From contig CM074862.1 of NCBI GenBank assembly GCA_037501455.1, forward strand, positions 66,061,501-66,125,500: 64,000 nt of DNA, read 5' to 3'. Shown piece after piece: positions 12,820-23,794 of the stretch. Both the position numbers and the translations under genes were made by a program. The stretch comes from Lantana camara (Eukaryota > Streptophyta > Magnoliopsida > Lamiales > Verbenaceae). The notes under the pieces were generated by a model. That model did no database searches and was not told the origin of the DNA. It saw nothing but the letters and a program-made list of their open reading frames with translations. Within the stretch, counting starts at the first letter, position 1. Each line of letters starts with the position of its first letter.

Positions 12820-12844
12820 GGGAGCATGAGCTCCCCTATATATA
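12820..12844 (-). promoter_or_regulatory. TATA box and hairpin of copia LTR unit 2
   Basis: TATATATA at 12837-12844 is preceded on the plus strand by GGGGAGCATGAGCTCCCC, a hairpin with a 7-bp stem. The same pair recurs in unit 3 (about 14020-14044) and, slightly changed, in the 5' LTR (22201-22227). In sense orientation the TATA comes first. Confidence 0.55.
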
Positions 12845-13193
12845 GGAAAGGGAGAGGGACGGCTGAACCTATTCCTTGTTGGACAAGGTTTTGGTTCCTC
12901 TCTCTCCTATTACTTGATCATCAAGTATTTTCCAACTTTGACTTTGAATTCTAATTCAAGTCAACTTTTAAGAGAGCTAAAAATATCCAAACTATTTTTG
13001 GATAATTTTATACTTTATTTATTATAAAATAAATAACTTATTTTTATCTAATTAATTAATTCGTAATTAATTAACTAGATTATTTTCTCCAAAATAAGAC
13101 TTTCTTTTTAATTCAAAATTAAACCAAAGTCTATTAAATAATTAACACATTTAATTATTTAATACGTATATATATAATATATATATATATATT

Positions 13194-13266
13194 CACACGT
13201 GTGTGACACGTGTCACAGTGACACGTGTCACTCACGTGAGCCACACGTGTGATTTCACACGTGTGG
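13194..13266. promoter_or_regulatory. ACGTG/G-box palindrome cluster, LTR unit 2
   Basis: In about 70 bp there are CACACGTGTG, two copies of GTGACACGTGTCAC or near it, TCACGTGA, and two more CACACGTGTG. Unit 3 repeats this at 14399-14470. It lies about 360-430 bp upstream of the TATA box in sense orientation. Confidence 0.65.
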
Positions 13267-14366
13267 AACCCTCTTGGCCCGATTAACTCGTTTAATCATT
13301 TTAAAGCCTCAACTCATGTAACCAAGTTGTTGTGTGTGACCCTCTAGGTTCTCAATTCAATTAGCAGTGACCCTAATTAATTAATTCACTAATTAATTAA
13401 TCAGTCCACAGATTAAACGACCATAGTCTAGCAACAGGTGTTTAACCCCTAGCTGAATTGGAATGTTCGGATTCGACAGAACCTTTAAGTCATTGATTCA
13501 TGTGAGATACAATCCTCCTAATTTCTATCTCTCAACCAAGATCTAGGGTAAGGGAATAATCAGAACCCTAATAATCCGGTCTTAAAGCTAAGTGCATTTC
13601 ATATCCATTTGATCTCAATCCAAGAAACCCTTTTCTTGATGTCTTGATTGTTCGAAAACACGAATCAGAAAGCAGTGGAATTTAAAAAAATTTTCCCAAC
13701 AAAAGGACCTTGGACTCGCAATCGTGTAACCAAATTCGTAGAGACAGAAAACTTACTTTTCTTTTGTTCTTTCTTGAAGCGTTTCAAGCCACCCAAGAAC
13801 GCTCTTCTCGCGGCTTGATCCCCTCTCCTTGGTAAAGCTCGAATCTTCAAACTTCTAACTTGAAGTCTCTAGAGAAAGTCCACCAACTTGATCACAATCT
13901 AACTAGTAAGGATACTAGTTCTCTAGTTAGTGTTTAGGCTTAACCTAGGGTTTATTTGATCTTGGAGAAAGGAAGGTGTTCAACACATGAACCAAAAGAA
14001 TTGGCAATTAGCTCTAAAGGGGAGCATGAGCTCCCCTATATATAGGAAAGGGAGAGGGACGGCTGAACCTATTCCTTGTTGGACAAGGTTTTGGTTCCTC
14101 TCTCTCCTATTACTTGATCATCAAGTATTTTCCAACTTTGACTTTGAATTCTAATTCAAGTCAACTTTTAAGAGAGCTAAAAATATCCAAACTATTTTTG
14201 GATAATTTTATACTTTATTTATTATAAAATAAATAACTTATTTTTATCTAATTAATTAATTCGTAATTAATTAACTAGATTATTTTCTCCAAAATAAGAC
14301 TTTCTTTTTAATTCAAAATTAAACCAAAGTCTATTAAATAATTAACACATTTAATTATTTAATACG

Positions 14367-14398
<32 letters not shown>

Positions 14399-14470
14399 TC
14401 ACACGTGTGTGACACGTGTCACAGTGACACGTGTCACTCACGTGAGCCACACGTGTGATTTCACACGTGT
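14399..14470. promoter_or_regulatory. ACGTG/G-box palindrome cluster, LTR unit 3
   Basis: The same arrangement as at 13194-13266. It follows a longer AT dinucleotide run than unit 2. Confidence 0.65.
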
Positions 14471-15616
14471 GGAACCCTCTTGGCCCGATTAACTCGTTTA
14501 ATCATTTTAAAGCCTCAACTCATGTAACCAAGTTGTTGTGTGTGACCCTCTAGGTTCTCAATTCAATTAGCAGTGACCCTAATTAATTAATTCACTAATT
14601 AATTAATCAGTCCACAGATTAAACGACCATAGTCTAGCAACAGGTGTTTAACCCGTAGCTGAATTGGAATGTTCGGATTCGACAGAACCTTTAAGTCATT
14701 GATTCATGCGAGATACAATCCTCCTACTTACTATCTCTCAACCAAGATCTAGGGTAAGGGAATAATCAGAACCCTAATAATCCGGTCTTAAAGTTAAGTG
14801 CATTTCATATCCATTTGATCTCAATCCAAGAAACCCTTTTCTTGATGTCTTGATCTACTGCCTTGGCCAAGGACTCCATATGGCATATGAATGACTTACA
14901 CAATAAGAGATCACCTTGCAAATGCAAGTGTAGGTCCTTTCTTGATTCTCATTCACTTTCATGAATCACTTGGGCAGCCCCAGCATAAGCCTTGAATCAG
15001 TTGTCTAAGGCGACACCCTTTAAAGCTTATACCTAAGACTACAGAGTTAACTCATAAAGTGACAAGGAACCTCAAGTCTAAGGATCAATTAATCACATCA
15101 ATGACCCGTGAGATATTTCCTAATCTGGAAGTTTCCATTTCCTGAAATAGAAACTTCCTTTCCCATTTAGGAATGTTCTCACACGGGGCACCTCAGTGAA
15201 CTTACTTATTAAAGTAAGCACCCTCATGTATCACGCACGTATCAACTATACACTTTGCACCTCCATGAAACAAGGTGATCCTTCTTAAGGGTGTGATCCC
15301 ACAAGCAAGCCTTAGAGGAGTCAGGTTGACACTCCCACTGTCTGTAGGACTCATCGGCTTGGAGTATTTTACTAATCATGACTTATGTGATATAGGGCTC
15401 GTTTCATGAACCATTTCACCTAAATGGTAGAGTCCTAAAGTCATCAGGATTAGGGGAGTTCTCATACATACATAGCTAAAGTAAACGCATACCAAACAAG
15501 AGCATATAAAGAAGTGTTGCCTCAATTCGTTATTTTATTCAAAGATTGTCTGTGATTACAATAAGGAAAAGCACAAAGCGGATATACAATCGGCTTTTAG
15601 GGCACTATTCCTAACA

Positions 15617-15630
15617 ATCTCCCACTTGCC
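15617..15630 (-). promoter_or_regulatory. Polypurine tract of the copia element
   Basis: In sense orientation it reads GGCAAGTGGGAGAT directly before the TGTTAGGAATAG start of the 3' LTR. Confidence 0.85.
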
Positions 15631-15632
15631 CG

Positions 15633-18600
15633 TCAAAGCCATTCTAAAGCTACTCTGAGGCCCATCTTCTGAAGATGACCTTGGAAAGCTTCTCGACTAA
15701 GGGGTCTAGTAAGTGGATCTGCCACGTTCTCTGCTGATGTGACCCTCTCAATTTGCACATCTCCTCTTTTGATAATATCACGGATTAGGTGATACTTCCT
15801 CATAATGTGCTTGGTCCGTTGGTGAGATCTTGGTTCTCTTGCTTGAGCAACCGCCCCAGTGTTGTCACAAAACACAGTAATGGGGTCTTTCATGCTAGGA
15901 ACAACATTCAACTCTTGAATGAAGTTTCTAATCCAAAAACCTTCCTTAGCTGCATCATTTGCAGCTAAGTATTCGGCCTCAGTGGTCGAATCTGCAGTGG
16001 TTGTTTGCTTGGAACTCTTCCAACTCACTGCTCCGCCGTTTAGGCAGAAAATGTATCCTGACATTGACTTAAAATCATCTAAGTCTGATGCAAAGCTTGC
16101 ATCGCAGTATCCTTCGACAGTAAGATCTTTCTGACCTCCATAAACTAAGAATAAATCTTTAGTACTTTTTAAGTACTTAAGAATATTCTTCACGGCAGCC
16201 CAATGACCATCTCTAGGGTCAGATTGGAAACGACTTGTCACACTAAGTGCATAAGCCACATCCGGTCGAGTACATAACATTGCATACATTATGCTACCTA
16301 TTGCTGACGCATAAGGTGTATGAGTCATTCTCTCCTTCTCAAGGTTAGTCTTAGGGCACATCTTCTTTGAAAGACATGTTCCTACACTCATAGGAAGGTT
16401 CTTAACCTTTGCTGACTCCATATTGAATCTCTTCAATACTTTGTCAATGTACATCGACTGTGATAGTCCTATTAACCTTCTAGATCTATCTCTATAGATT
16501 TTAATTCCAAGGATATAGGACGCATCACCAAGATCTTTCATCTCGAATTGGTTCGATAACCATAACTTAGTCACTTTCATGTCATCCTTCGAATTCACAA
16601 TAAGAAGGATGTCATCAACATAAAGTACTAAGAATTGCACTGAGGTCTCCAATTCCTTTCTATACACACATGATTCATTAGAAATTTGCATGAAGCCAAA
16701 CGCTTTGACTGATTCATCAAATCGAGTGATCCAATTCCTAGAAGCCTGTTTCAATCCATAGATTGATCTTTGGAGTTTGCAAACCTTTTACTCACTCCCA
16801 CTGAATGTGAAACCTATGGGTTGCTCCATATAAATGTCTTTATCAATGTCACCATTGAGAAAGGCAGTTTTCACATCCCTTTGTCATATCTCGTAGTCAT
16901 AATACTCAGCAATGGCAAGCATGATCCGAATGGACTTTTGCATTGCAACTGGTGAAAAGGTTTCATTAAAGTCCACGCCGGGTCTTTGAGTGAATCCTTT
17001 TGCAACCAGTCTTGCTTTGTATGATGCAATGCTTCCATCAACTCCAAGCTTTCTCTTAAAGATCCATTTGCAACCTATGGGTTTGACCCCATCAGGCAAA
17101 TCTACCAAGGTCCAAACTTGGTTGGAGTTCATGGAATCCATTTCGGATTTCATGGCTTCTATCCACTGTTCAGAGTCAGAATTTGAAAGTGCCTCCTCAT
17201 ATGTTAAAGGATCATTATCCTTTTGAGAGATTTCATGGAAGAATCCATACCATCTCTCCGGCTATCTAGGAGTGCGTTCAGAACGCCTTAGAGGAGGATT
17301 TACATGTGTATCGAAATTCGTGATTGGTTGTGGTTGATCAGTAGGGGACGTTTCTTCAGTGGGTGGCGTGGGGTCACTTTGTACTTCTTCTAATTCTATG
17401 ATCTTGCCTTTCTTTTCTTTAAGGAACGGTTCCTCAAGAAAAGTGGCATTTCTGGAAACAAACACCTTTTGCTCAGATTGATCATAGAAGTAGTATCCTA
17501 TGGATTCCTTAGGATAACCTACAAAGTAGCATAAGTTAGAACGAGATTCTAACTTATCTCCCACTGTCCTCTTCACGTAAGCAGGACAACCCCAAATTCT
17601 TAAGTAAGAATAGCTAGGGATTTTACCATGCCACATTTCATGGGGCGTTTTAGGGACTGACTTAGAGGGAACTAGATTCAAAATCTTTGCTGTACTTTCT
17701 AGGGCATAACCCCAGAAAGAAGGTGGTAAGTCAGTGAAACTCATCATGGAACGAACCATATCAAGTAAGGTTCGATTCCTTCTCTCAGAAACTCCATTAA
17801 GCTGAGGAGTTCCCGGAGGAGTCCATTGAGAGATAATCCCATTATCTTTGAGATGATTAAGGAATTCTTCACTAAGATATTCGCCTCCTCGATCAGATCG
17901 AAGTGCTTTGATCTTGTGACCAGTTTGGTTCTCAACCTCCTTTTGAAATTCTAAGAATTTCTCAAAAGCTTCAGATTTATACTTCATTAAGTATACATAA
18001 CCACACCGACTAAAGTCATCAGTAAAGGTTATGAAATACTGATGATTGTTTCTAGTGCTTACACTAAGCGGTCCACAAACATCAGTATGGATCAAATCCA
18101 AAACCTTAGTGGCACGTTCCACAGTTCCTTTAAAAGGAACTTTGGACATTTTTCCTTTGAGACAGGATTCGCAAGAAGTTAACTCTTTGAGATCATTTTC
18201 AGAGAATGATCCTAAAGTGTTTATCTTGCTAATTCTGTTTTTTTGGAAATGTGTCCTAATCTAGCGTGCCATAAGGGAGCTGAAACTTTGTCATCTCTCT
18301 TACGCTTTGTTTCTCGTTGTATATTCATAATATTGATATTTTGAGTTAGGTAAAGTCCATTACTTAGAGTACCGATGTGAACGGAAGAGTTGTTCCGTTT
18401 GATAAAATATTTACCATTCTTAATATAAGTTTCATAACCTTCACAATCTAATATTGGAACTGAAATTATATTACGAATAATGCTCGGTACATAAAGGACT
18501 TTATTTAAGACTAACTCAAAACTACCTAAATCTAATCTAATTGTGCCTAAAGGTCGAGCTTCAACGTTTGAGCCATCGCCGATATTCAAGACACATTCTC

Positions 18601-19555
18601 CTTCTTTGAGTTGTTGGACTTCACTTAGCATCTGTACATCATTACAGATATGAGTTCCACAACCGGTATCAAGTACCCAAGAACTAGAATTAATAGAAAG
18701 ATTTATTTCAACGAGAAAGATACCTTTCTTTAGAGTAGCCTTGTACTCTGGGCAGTTTCTCCTCCAATGTCCCGCTTTGCCACAATGGAAGCAAACATCC
18801 TCTTTCTGATCACGCTTCTTCTTTTGGGCCTTTCCCTTCGAAATGCCACCAGTGGGCCTAAGGGGATTCTTCTTCTTCTTTTGGGCTTTCTTGCCCTTAC
18901 CTTTAGAAGGCCCAGAAGAGGAAGATGGAGCATTCACCATCAAAACCTTATTGTCCTTCTTGATCGTGCTTTCAGCAGTCACAAGCTGACTAATCAGCTC
19001 AGCTACAGTAGCACCAGCATGATTTATGTTGAAGTTAAGGACAAATGGGTTGAATGATGGTGGGAGCGAAGCTAGCAACAAATCCACTGAAAGCTCATCT
19101 TTCAGTGGCATGTCCATGGAAGCGAGTTTCTCAGTAAGGGCAAGAAACTTGAGTCCATATTCATGGACACTTGAACCTTCCCTCATTCTCAAGTGGAACA
19201 ATTCCTTTGAAGTGTTATACCTTGTAACACGTTCATGAGGGCGGTAAAGTTGCTCTAAGTGGTCGTAAATCTCCCAAGCGAATTCCATGGCCTCATGTTG
19301 CCTTTGCAAGTCCGGAGACATGTTAGCCAACATAAGGCAACGGGCTTAGAGATTATCATCCTTCCACTTCTGAATCGCATCCCGCTCGGTCCGAGTGGGA
19401 GCCTCTCCTTCGGGACTGGGCTCCCCTTCGAAGAGAACATAAGTTCTCTTCTCAGAATCTAAAATGATTTTTAGATTCCTCAACCAATCAGAATAGTTGG
19501 GACCAGTCAACTTGTTTGACTCGAGGATCGATACAAGAGGGTTTTTGGTTGCCAT
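15633..19555 (-). pseudogene. Copia gag-pol polyprotein, inactivated
   Basis: The start MATKNPLVSILESNKLTG is the usual beginning of a copia gag. In order come gag, zinc knuckle CFHCGKAGHWRRNC (about 18770-18807), protease core LDTGCGTHI (about 18655-18685), integrase with HTDVCGP, RSDRGGEY and GVSERRNRT supplying the D, D, E residues (about 18090-17780), RT with YVDDI (about 16620), and RNaseH with CDASFASD and TEAEYLA up to the stop at 15633. Lesions seen: TAA 19348-19346 in gag, a frameshift at a run of seven T (18238-18244), TAG at 17264-17262, TGA at 16886-16884 where the family usually has Trp, and TAA at 16790-16788. All catalytic motifs remain recognisable, so decay is moderate. The product would have been processed into capsid and replication enzymes in cytoplasmic virus-like particles. 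Confidence 0.92.
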
Positions 19556-19762
19556 TTCAAAACACGTAGAGAATCACAGAGTCTACGACCTAAATGGTAA
19601 AACAGAGAACTAGTGAGCATGCTGAATTATAACGATATACAAAAGATAAGGTCTTTAATCTATTGTAGCTCCCACTGTTTTTCAAAGATCTATAATTCCC
19701 AAAGATCTTAGAGGAACACGTTTCCTAGTGGGTACTAAGATCCTAGGCATTTTACCTCGAAC

Positions 19763-20080
19763 CCACGACTCGCGGACATTCTCAGTAAGAACCCTAGGTA
19801 GGTACAACTTACCAATTCTAACACCTTTAGAACTCTTAGTAATTGTTTTTGCATCACCTATCTTTCAATATGGACCCATGACTCGTGCAACATCCATATT
19901 TACTTAGGCGTTAAGCTAGACCCATCAATCATAAGATCATGACCAAAACTTAGTTCGAACGCCCCACGACTCGTGGACATCGCCCTTGCTAAAATCGATC
20001 ATGAAATATTAATCATTTAAAATGATCAATTTAGGTAACTAAGAACTAATAAGCTCCACTAGCTATCCCACGACTCGTGG
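19763..20080. repeat. Four spaced copies of a CCACGACTCGTGG palindrome in the copia leader
   Basis: Copies start at 19763, 19876, 19974 and 20068, spaced 113, 98 and 94 bp. The last two are exact inverted repeats around one central base, and the first two have one or two changes. Most are followed by GACAT or a similar string. Confidence 0.8.
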
Positions 20081-21359
20081 ACAATAACTAGCTTTACTTA
20101 CTAAACTTAAAACCTATTGATGGAATGCTAGGAATTTAATTCAAAATTTGCATCTCGAATTAAATACCTATTTGTTCGAAATTAGCTTAATATTTAATGG
20201 GAATTTTCGAATCAACCGGAGAGTTGTCCGGTTCGACCTCACCAACATATATGTTATCCAATTTTATTAGTCTTGATTAATGCAAGTACACTTAAATGCA
20301 TTTCAAACAAGCACATAAACAGATAACATGTCCTAGCATGATACTAACATGTAATGATCATAGGTTCTACCTATCTTATGCGTGATATGTGGGAGCCACT
20401 CCACAATCACAAGTTCTAACATACATGCCATATAAACAGTTCAAATCACATAAGGGAAAGCGGTAACAAAATACGAGCCCTATCTCTATTACATTTAACA
20501 ATTGAGATTCCCCTCCCTAACATTTTGAGGGGTCTTCACTTATGGCCTCCTTGTTACTTGAATGTGGTCCATCTTACTCCATGGGTGCATTGTCTCCAAA
20601 ATGAAAATAAAACCTCACCACATATCTCTACTCTCAAATTACAATAAAAAGAAAAAGACCTAAAGTAATAAGGCTCAATCTTCATATTGGCCTTAGACAA
20701 TTACACGGGGCATACCCCGGCCTCAAAAACAGTAATATGAAAAGCCACATAATAAATCACATAACAGTACGCACATAAGTGAGGCTCCAACCTCAATTGA
20801 AAAACGCAACTATAGGGCTCCAACCCCAATTTAAACCATCCATGTGCATAAATTAAAACCATACATAGATCTAAACCCATGTTCACCTAGCATGCTTTTG
20901 CGAGAATTTAAATTTAGCCAATAAATTAAAATTCCCGTTTCAAGTCCTAATGACTTAAGACACGACTTAGATGCAATTCTTGTTCAAGAGCCTTTTCAAT
21001 AAAACCCGGAAAAACAATAAACCAATAAAATTCCAATTAATTTCCAAAATCAATAATTTTATTCTTTCATTATTTTCAGAAAATAAAATTTGTAATTTTT
21101 CCAAAGTTCAAATCGCTTAAATTTCTAAAATCTCAATTTAATCAATTATTTCAAAAATAATTCAAATTTCATAAATAAATTTTTCAGAAAAAATTAAATC
21201 GGGATTGGATTGGACTAAACACGAAAATTAAGATCGCGAAACGAAGTGCCCGGAACGGACTGCACGTCCACCCGAGACCAAGCCCGGCTGATGCACAGCA
21301 TCGCGCTCACGGACGCGGGCGCCAGCGCTGCCCACAGCCGGCAGCGTAAGCTGCCAGCG

Positions 21360-21543
21360 TGCGCGCGTCGCGCGCATCAGCTGGGCGAGGCGGGCGGCCG
21401 CGGCCGGGAGGCTCCCGCGCGGTTGCGTGAGATGCAGGCGGGTTCACCTAGGCGCTGGCGGACGGCAGTGGCGGGCAGTCCCGCGCGGTTGCGGGACTGC
21501 TGGGCGCGCGGGCCTGGCGTGCTACGCCTTAGCACGTCCAGGC
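21360..21543. repeat. GC-rich hairpin cluster in the copia leader
   Basis: It holds the palindrome TGCGCGCGTCGCGCGCA (21360-21376), a perfect 10-bp stem GCAGTCCCGC/GCGGGACTGC with a 6-nt loop (21475-21500), and a stem GCCTGGCGTGCT paired with AGCACGTCCAGGC with one bulge and a 7-nt loop (21512-21543). The surroundings are AT-rich. Confidence 0.8.
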
Positions 21544-21812
21544 TCGCGTTTTCGTAACGCGATTTCGTGTTTCGTATTTTTAGTTCAAAAACTAAAACAA
21601 TCCAAAATTCAAAAACACGAATTAAATTAATTTCTATCAAAACGGGTTTCCGAAAACACAATTTAAGAAAACAGTTTCAGTAATTCAAGAAAAATTACAG
21701 TTTCGTATTTTAGGCTTTCTAAAAGAACTCAAGAATACTTAATTCGCATCTAAGCCTAAGAATTTCTACCAAATTCAGAATAATGGAGACGAATCAGAAA
21801 CACGATTAACGA

Positions 21813-21828
21813 GGTGGCTCTGATACCA
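21813..21828 (-). promoter_or_regulatory. Primer-binding site of the copia element (initiator-Met tRNA)
   Basis: In sense orientation it reads TGGTATCAGAGCCACC, two bases inside the 5' LTR. This fixes the element's orientation as minus. Confidence 0.92.
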
Positions 21829-21830
21829 CT

Positions 21831-22550
21831 TGTTGGAAAACACGAATCAGAAAGCAGCGGAATTTAAAAAAAATTTCCCAACAAAAGGACCTTGGACTCG
21901 CAATCGTGTAACCAAATTCGTAGAGACGGAAAACTTACTTTTATTTTGTTCTTTCTTGAAGTGTTTCAAGCCACCCAAGAACGCTCTTCTCGCGGCTTGA
22001 TCCCCTCTCCTCGGTAAAGCTCGAATCTTCAAACTTCTAACTTGAAGTCTCTAGAGAAAGTCCACCAACTTGATCACAATCTAACTAGTAAGGATGTTAG
22101 TTCTCTAGTTAGTGTTTAGGCTTAACCTAGGGTTTATTTGATCTTGGAGAAAGGAAGGTGTTCAACACATGAACCAAAAGAATTGCCAATTAGCTCTAAA
22201 GGGGAGCATAAGCTCCCCTATATATAGGAAAGGGAGAGGGACGGCCGAACCTATTCCTTGTTGGACAAGGATTTGGTTCCTCTCTCTCCTATTACTTGAT
22301 CATCAAGTATTTTCCAACTTTGACTTTGAATTCTAATTCAAGTCAACTTTTAAGAGAGCTAAAAATATCCAAACTATTTTTGGATAATTTTATACTTTAT
22401 TTATTATAAAATAAATAACTTATTTTTATCTAATTAATTAATTCGTAATTAATTAACTAGATTATTTTCTCCAAAATAAGACTTTCTTTTTAATTCAAAA
22501 TTAAACCAAAGTCTATTAAATAATTAACACATTTAATTATTTAATACATA

Positions 22551-22606
<56 letters not shown>

Positions 22607-23794
22607 CACGTGTCACTCACGTGAGCCACACGTGTGATTTCACACGTGTGGAACCCTCTTGGCCCGATTAACTCATTTAATCATTTTAAAGCCTCAACTC
22701 ATGTAACCAAGTTGTTGTGTGTGACCCTCTAGGTTCTCAATTCAATTAGCAGTGATCCTAATTAATTAATTCACAAATTAATTAATCAGTCCACAGATTA
22801 AACGACCATAGTCTAGCAACAGGTGTTTAACCCGTAGCTGAATTGGAATGTTCGGATTCGACAGAACCTTTAAGTCATTGATTCATGCGATACAATCCTC
22901 CTACTTACTATCTCTCAACCAAGATCTAGGGTAAGGGAATAATCAGAACCCTAATAATCCGGTCTTAAAGTTAAGTGCATTTCATATCCATTTGATCTCA
23001 ATCCAAGAAACCCTTTTCTTGATGTCTTGATCTACTGCCTTGGCCAAGGACTCCATATGGCATATGAATGACTTACACAATAAGAGATCACCTTGCAAAT
23101 GCAAGTGTAGGTCCTTTCTTGATTCTCATTCACTTTCATGAATCACTTGTGCAGCCCCAGCATAAGCCTTGAATCAGTTGTCTAAAGCGACACCCTTTAA
23201 AGCTTATACCTAAGACTACAGAGTTAACTCATAAAGTGACAAGGAACCTCAAGTCTAAGGATCAATTAATCACATCAATGACTCGTGAGATATTTCCTAA
23301 TCTGGAAGTTTCCATTTCCTGAAATAGAAACTTCCTTTCCCATTTAGGAATGTTCTCACACGGGGCACCTCAGTGAACTTACTTATTAAAGTAAGCACCC
23401 TCATGTATCACGCACGTATCAACTATACACTTTGCACCTCCATGAAACAAGGTGGTCCTTCTTAAGGGCGTGATCCCACAAGCAAGCCTTAGAGGAGTCA
23501 GGTTGACACTCCCACTGTCGGTAGGACTCATCGGCTTGGAGTATTTTACTAATCATGACTTATGTGATATAGGGCTCGTTTCATGAACCATTTCACCTAA
23601 ATGGTAGAGTCCTAAAGTCATCAGGATTAGGGGAGTTCTCATACATGCACAGATAAAGTAAACGCATACCAAACAAGAGCATATAAAAAAGTGTTGCCTC
23701 AATTCGTTATTTCATTCAAAGATTGTCTGTGATTACAATAAGGAAAAGCACAAAGCGGATATACAATCGGCTTTCTAGGGCACTATTCCTAACA
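21831..23794 (-). repeat. 5' LTR of the copia element
   Basis: 1964 bp, plus-strand termini TGTTGGAAAA and CCTAACA. It carries one promoter unit: an AT dinucleotide run (about 22550-22603), an ACGTG cluster (22604-22650) and TATATATA at 22219-22226. The ACGTG cluster is shorter than in the 3' LTR copies, having lost the GTGACACGTGTCAC pair. Confidence 0.92.

Larger units (their letters stand above)
11259..15616 (-). repeat. 3' LTR of the copia element, internally triplicated
   Basis: Three head-to-tail units, 11259-12448, 12449-13648 and 13649-14854 (1190, 1200 and 1206 bp), each start at the LTR terminus TGTTSG. They are followed by the single-copy remainder 14855-15616. The other LTR has one unit (21831-23031) plus its remainder (23032-23794). 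Units 2 and 3 are almost identical over most of their length and share the TGTTCG variant, while unit 1 differs, for example around 11640-11690. The joint is always GTCTTGAT followed by TGTTCG. Confidence 0.92.
19556..21812 (-). other. Untranslated leader of the copia element
   Basis: A stretch of 2.26 kb separates the primer site from the gag start, long for a copia element. It contains no domain I recognise. Two structured parts stand out: a GC-rich block (21240-21560) with strong hairpins, and four copies of a CCACGACTCGTGG-type palindrome (19763-20080). The ORFs of 94-103 codons in the GC-rich block on both strands are base-composition artefacts. Confidence 0.7.
11259..23794 (-). mobile_element. 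Ty1/copia retrotransposon with an expanded 3' LTR
   Basis: A 12,536-bp element with termini TGTTGG and CTAACA and a CTTAT duplication. Read on the minus strand it runs 5' LTR (23794-21831), primer site (21828-21813), 2.26-kb untranslated leader, gag-pol (19555-15633), purine tract and 3' LTR (15616-11259). Domain order gag, protease, integrase, RT, RNaseH is the copia order. The 5' LTR is 1964 bp but the 3' LTR is 4358 bp, because its sense 3' portion is present three times. Coding capacity is destroyed by four in-frame stops and one frameshift. I could not assign a copia lineage. Confidence 0.93.

Noticed and set aside
21246..21661. ORFs of 94-103 codons on both strands in the copia leader
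   Set aside because: Overlapping open frames on both strands follow from the GC-rich block; no domain and no support for translation.
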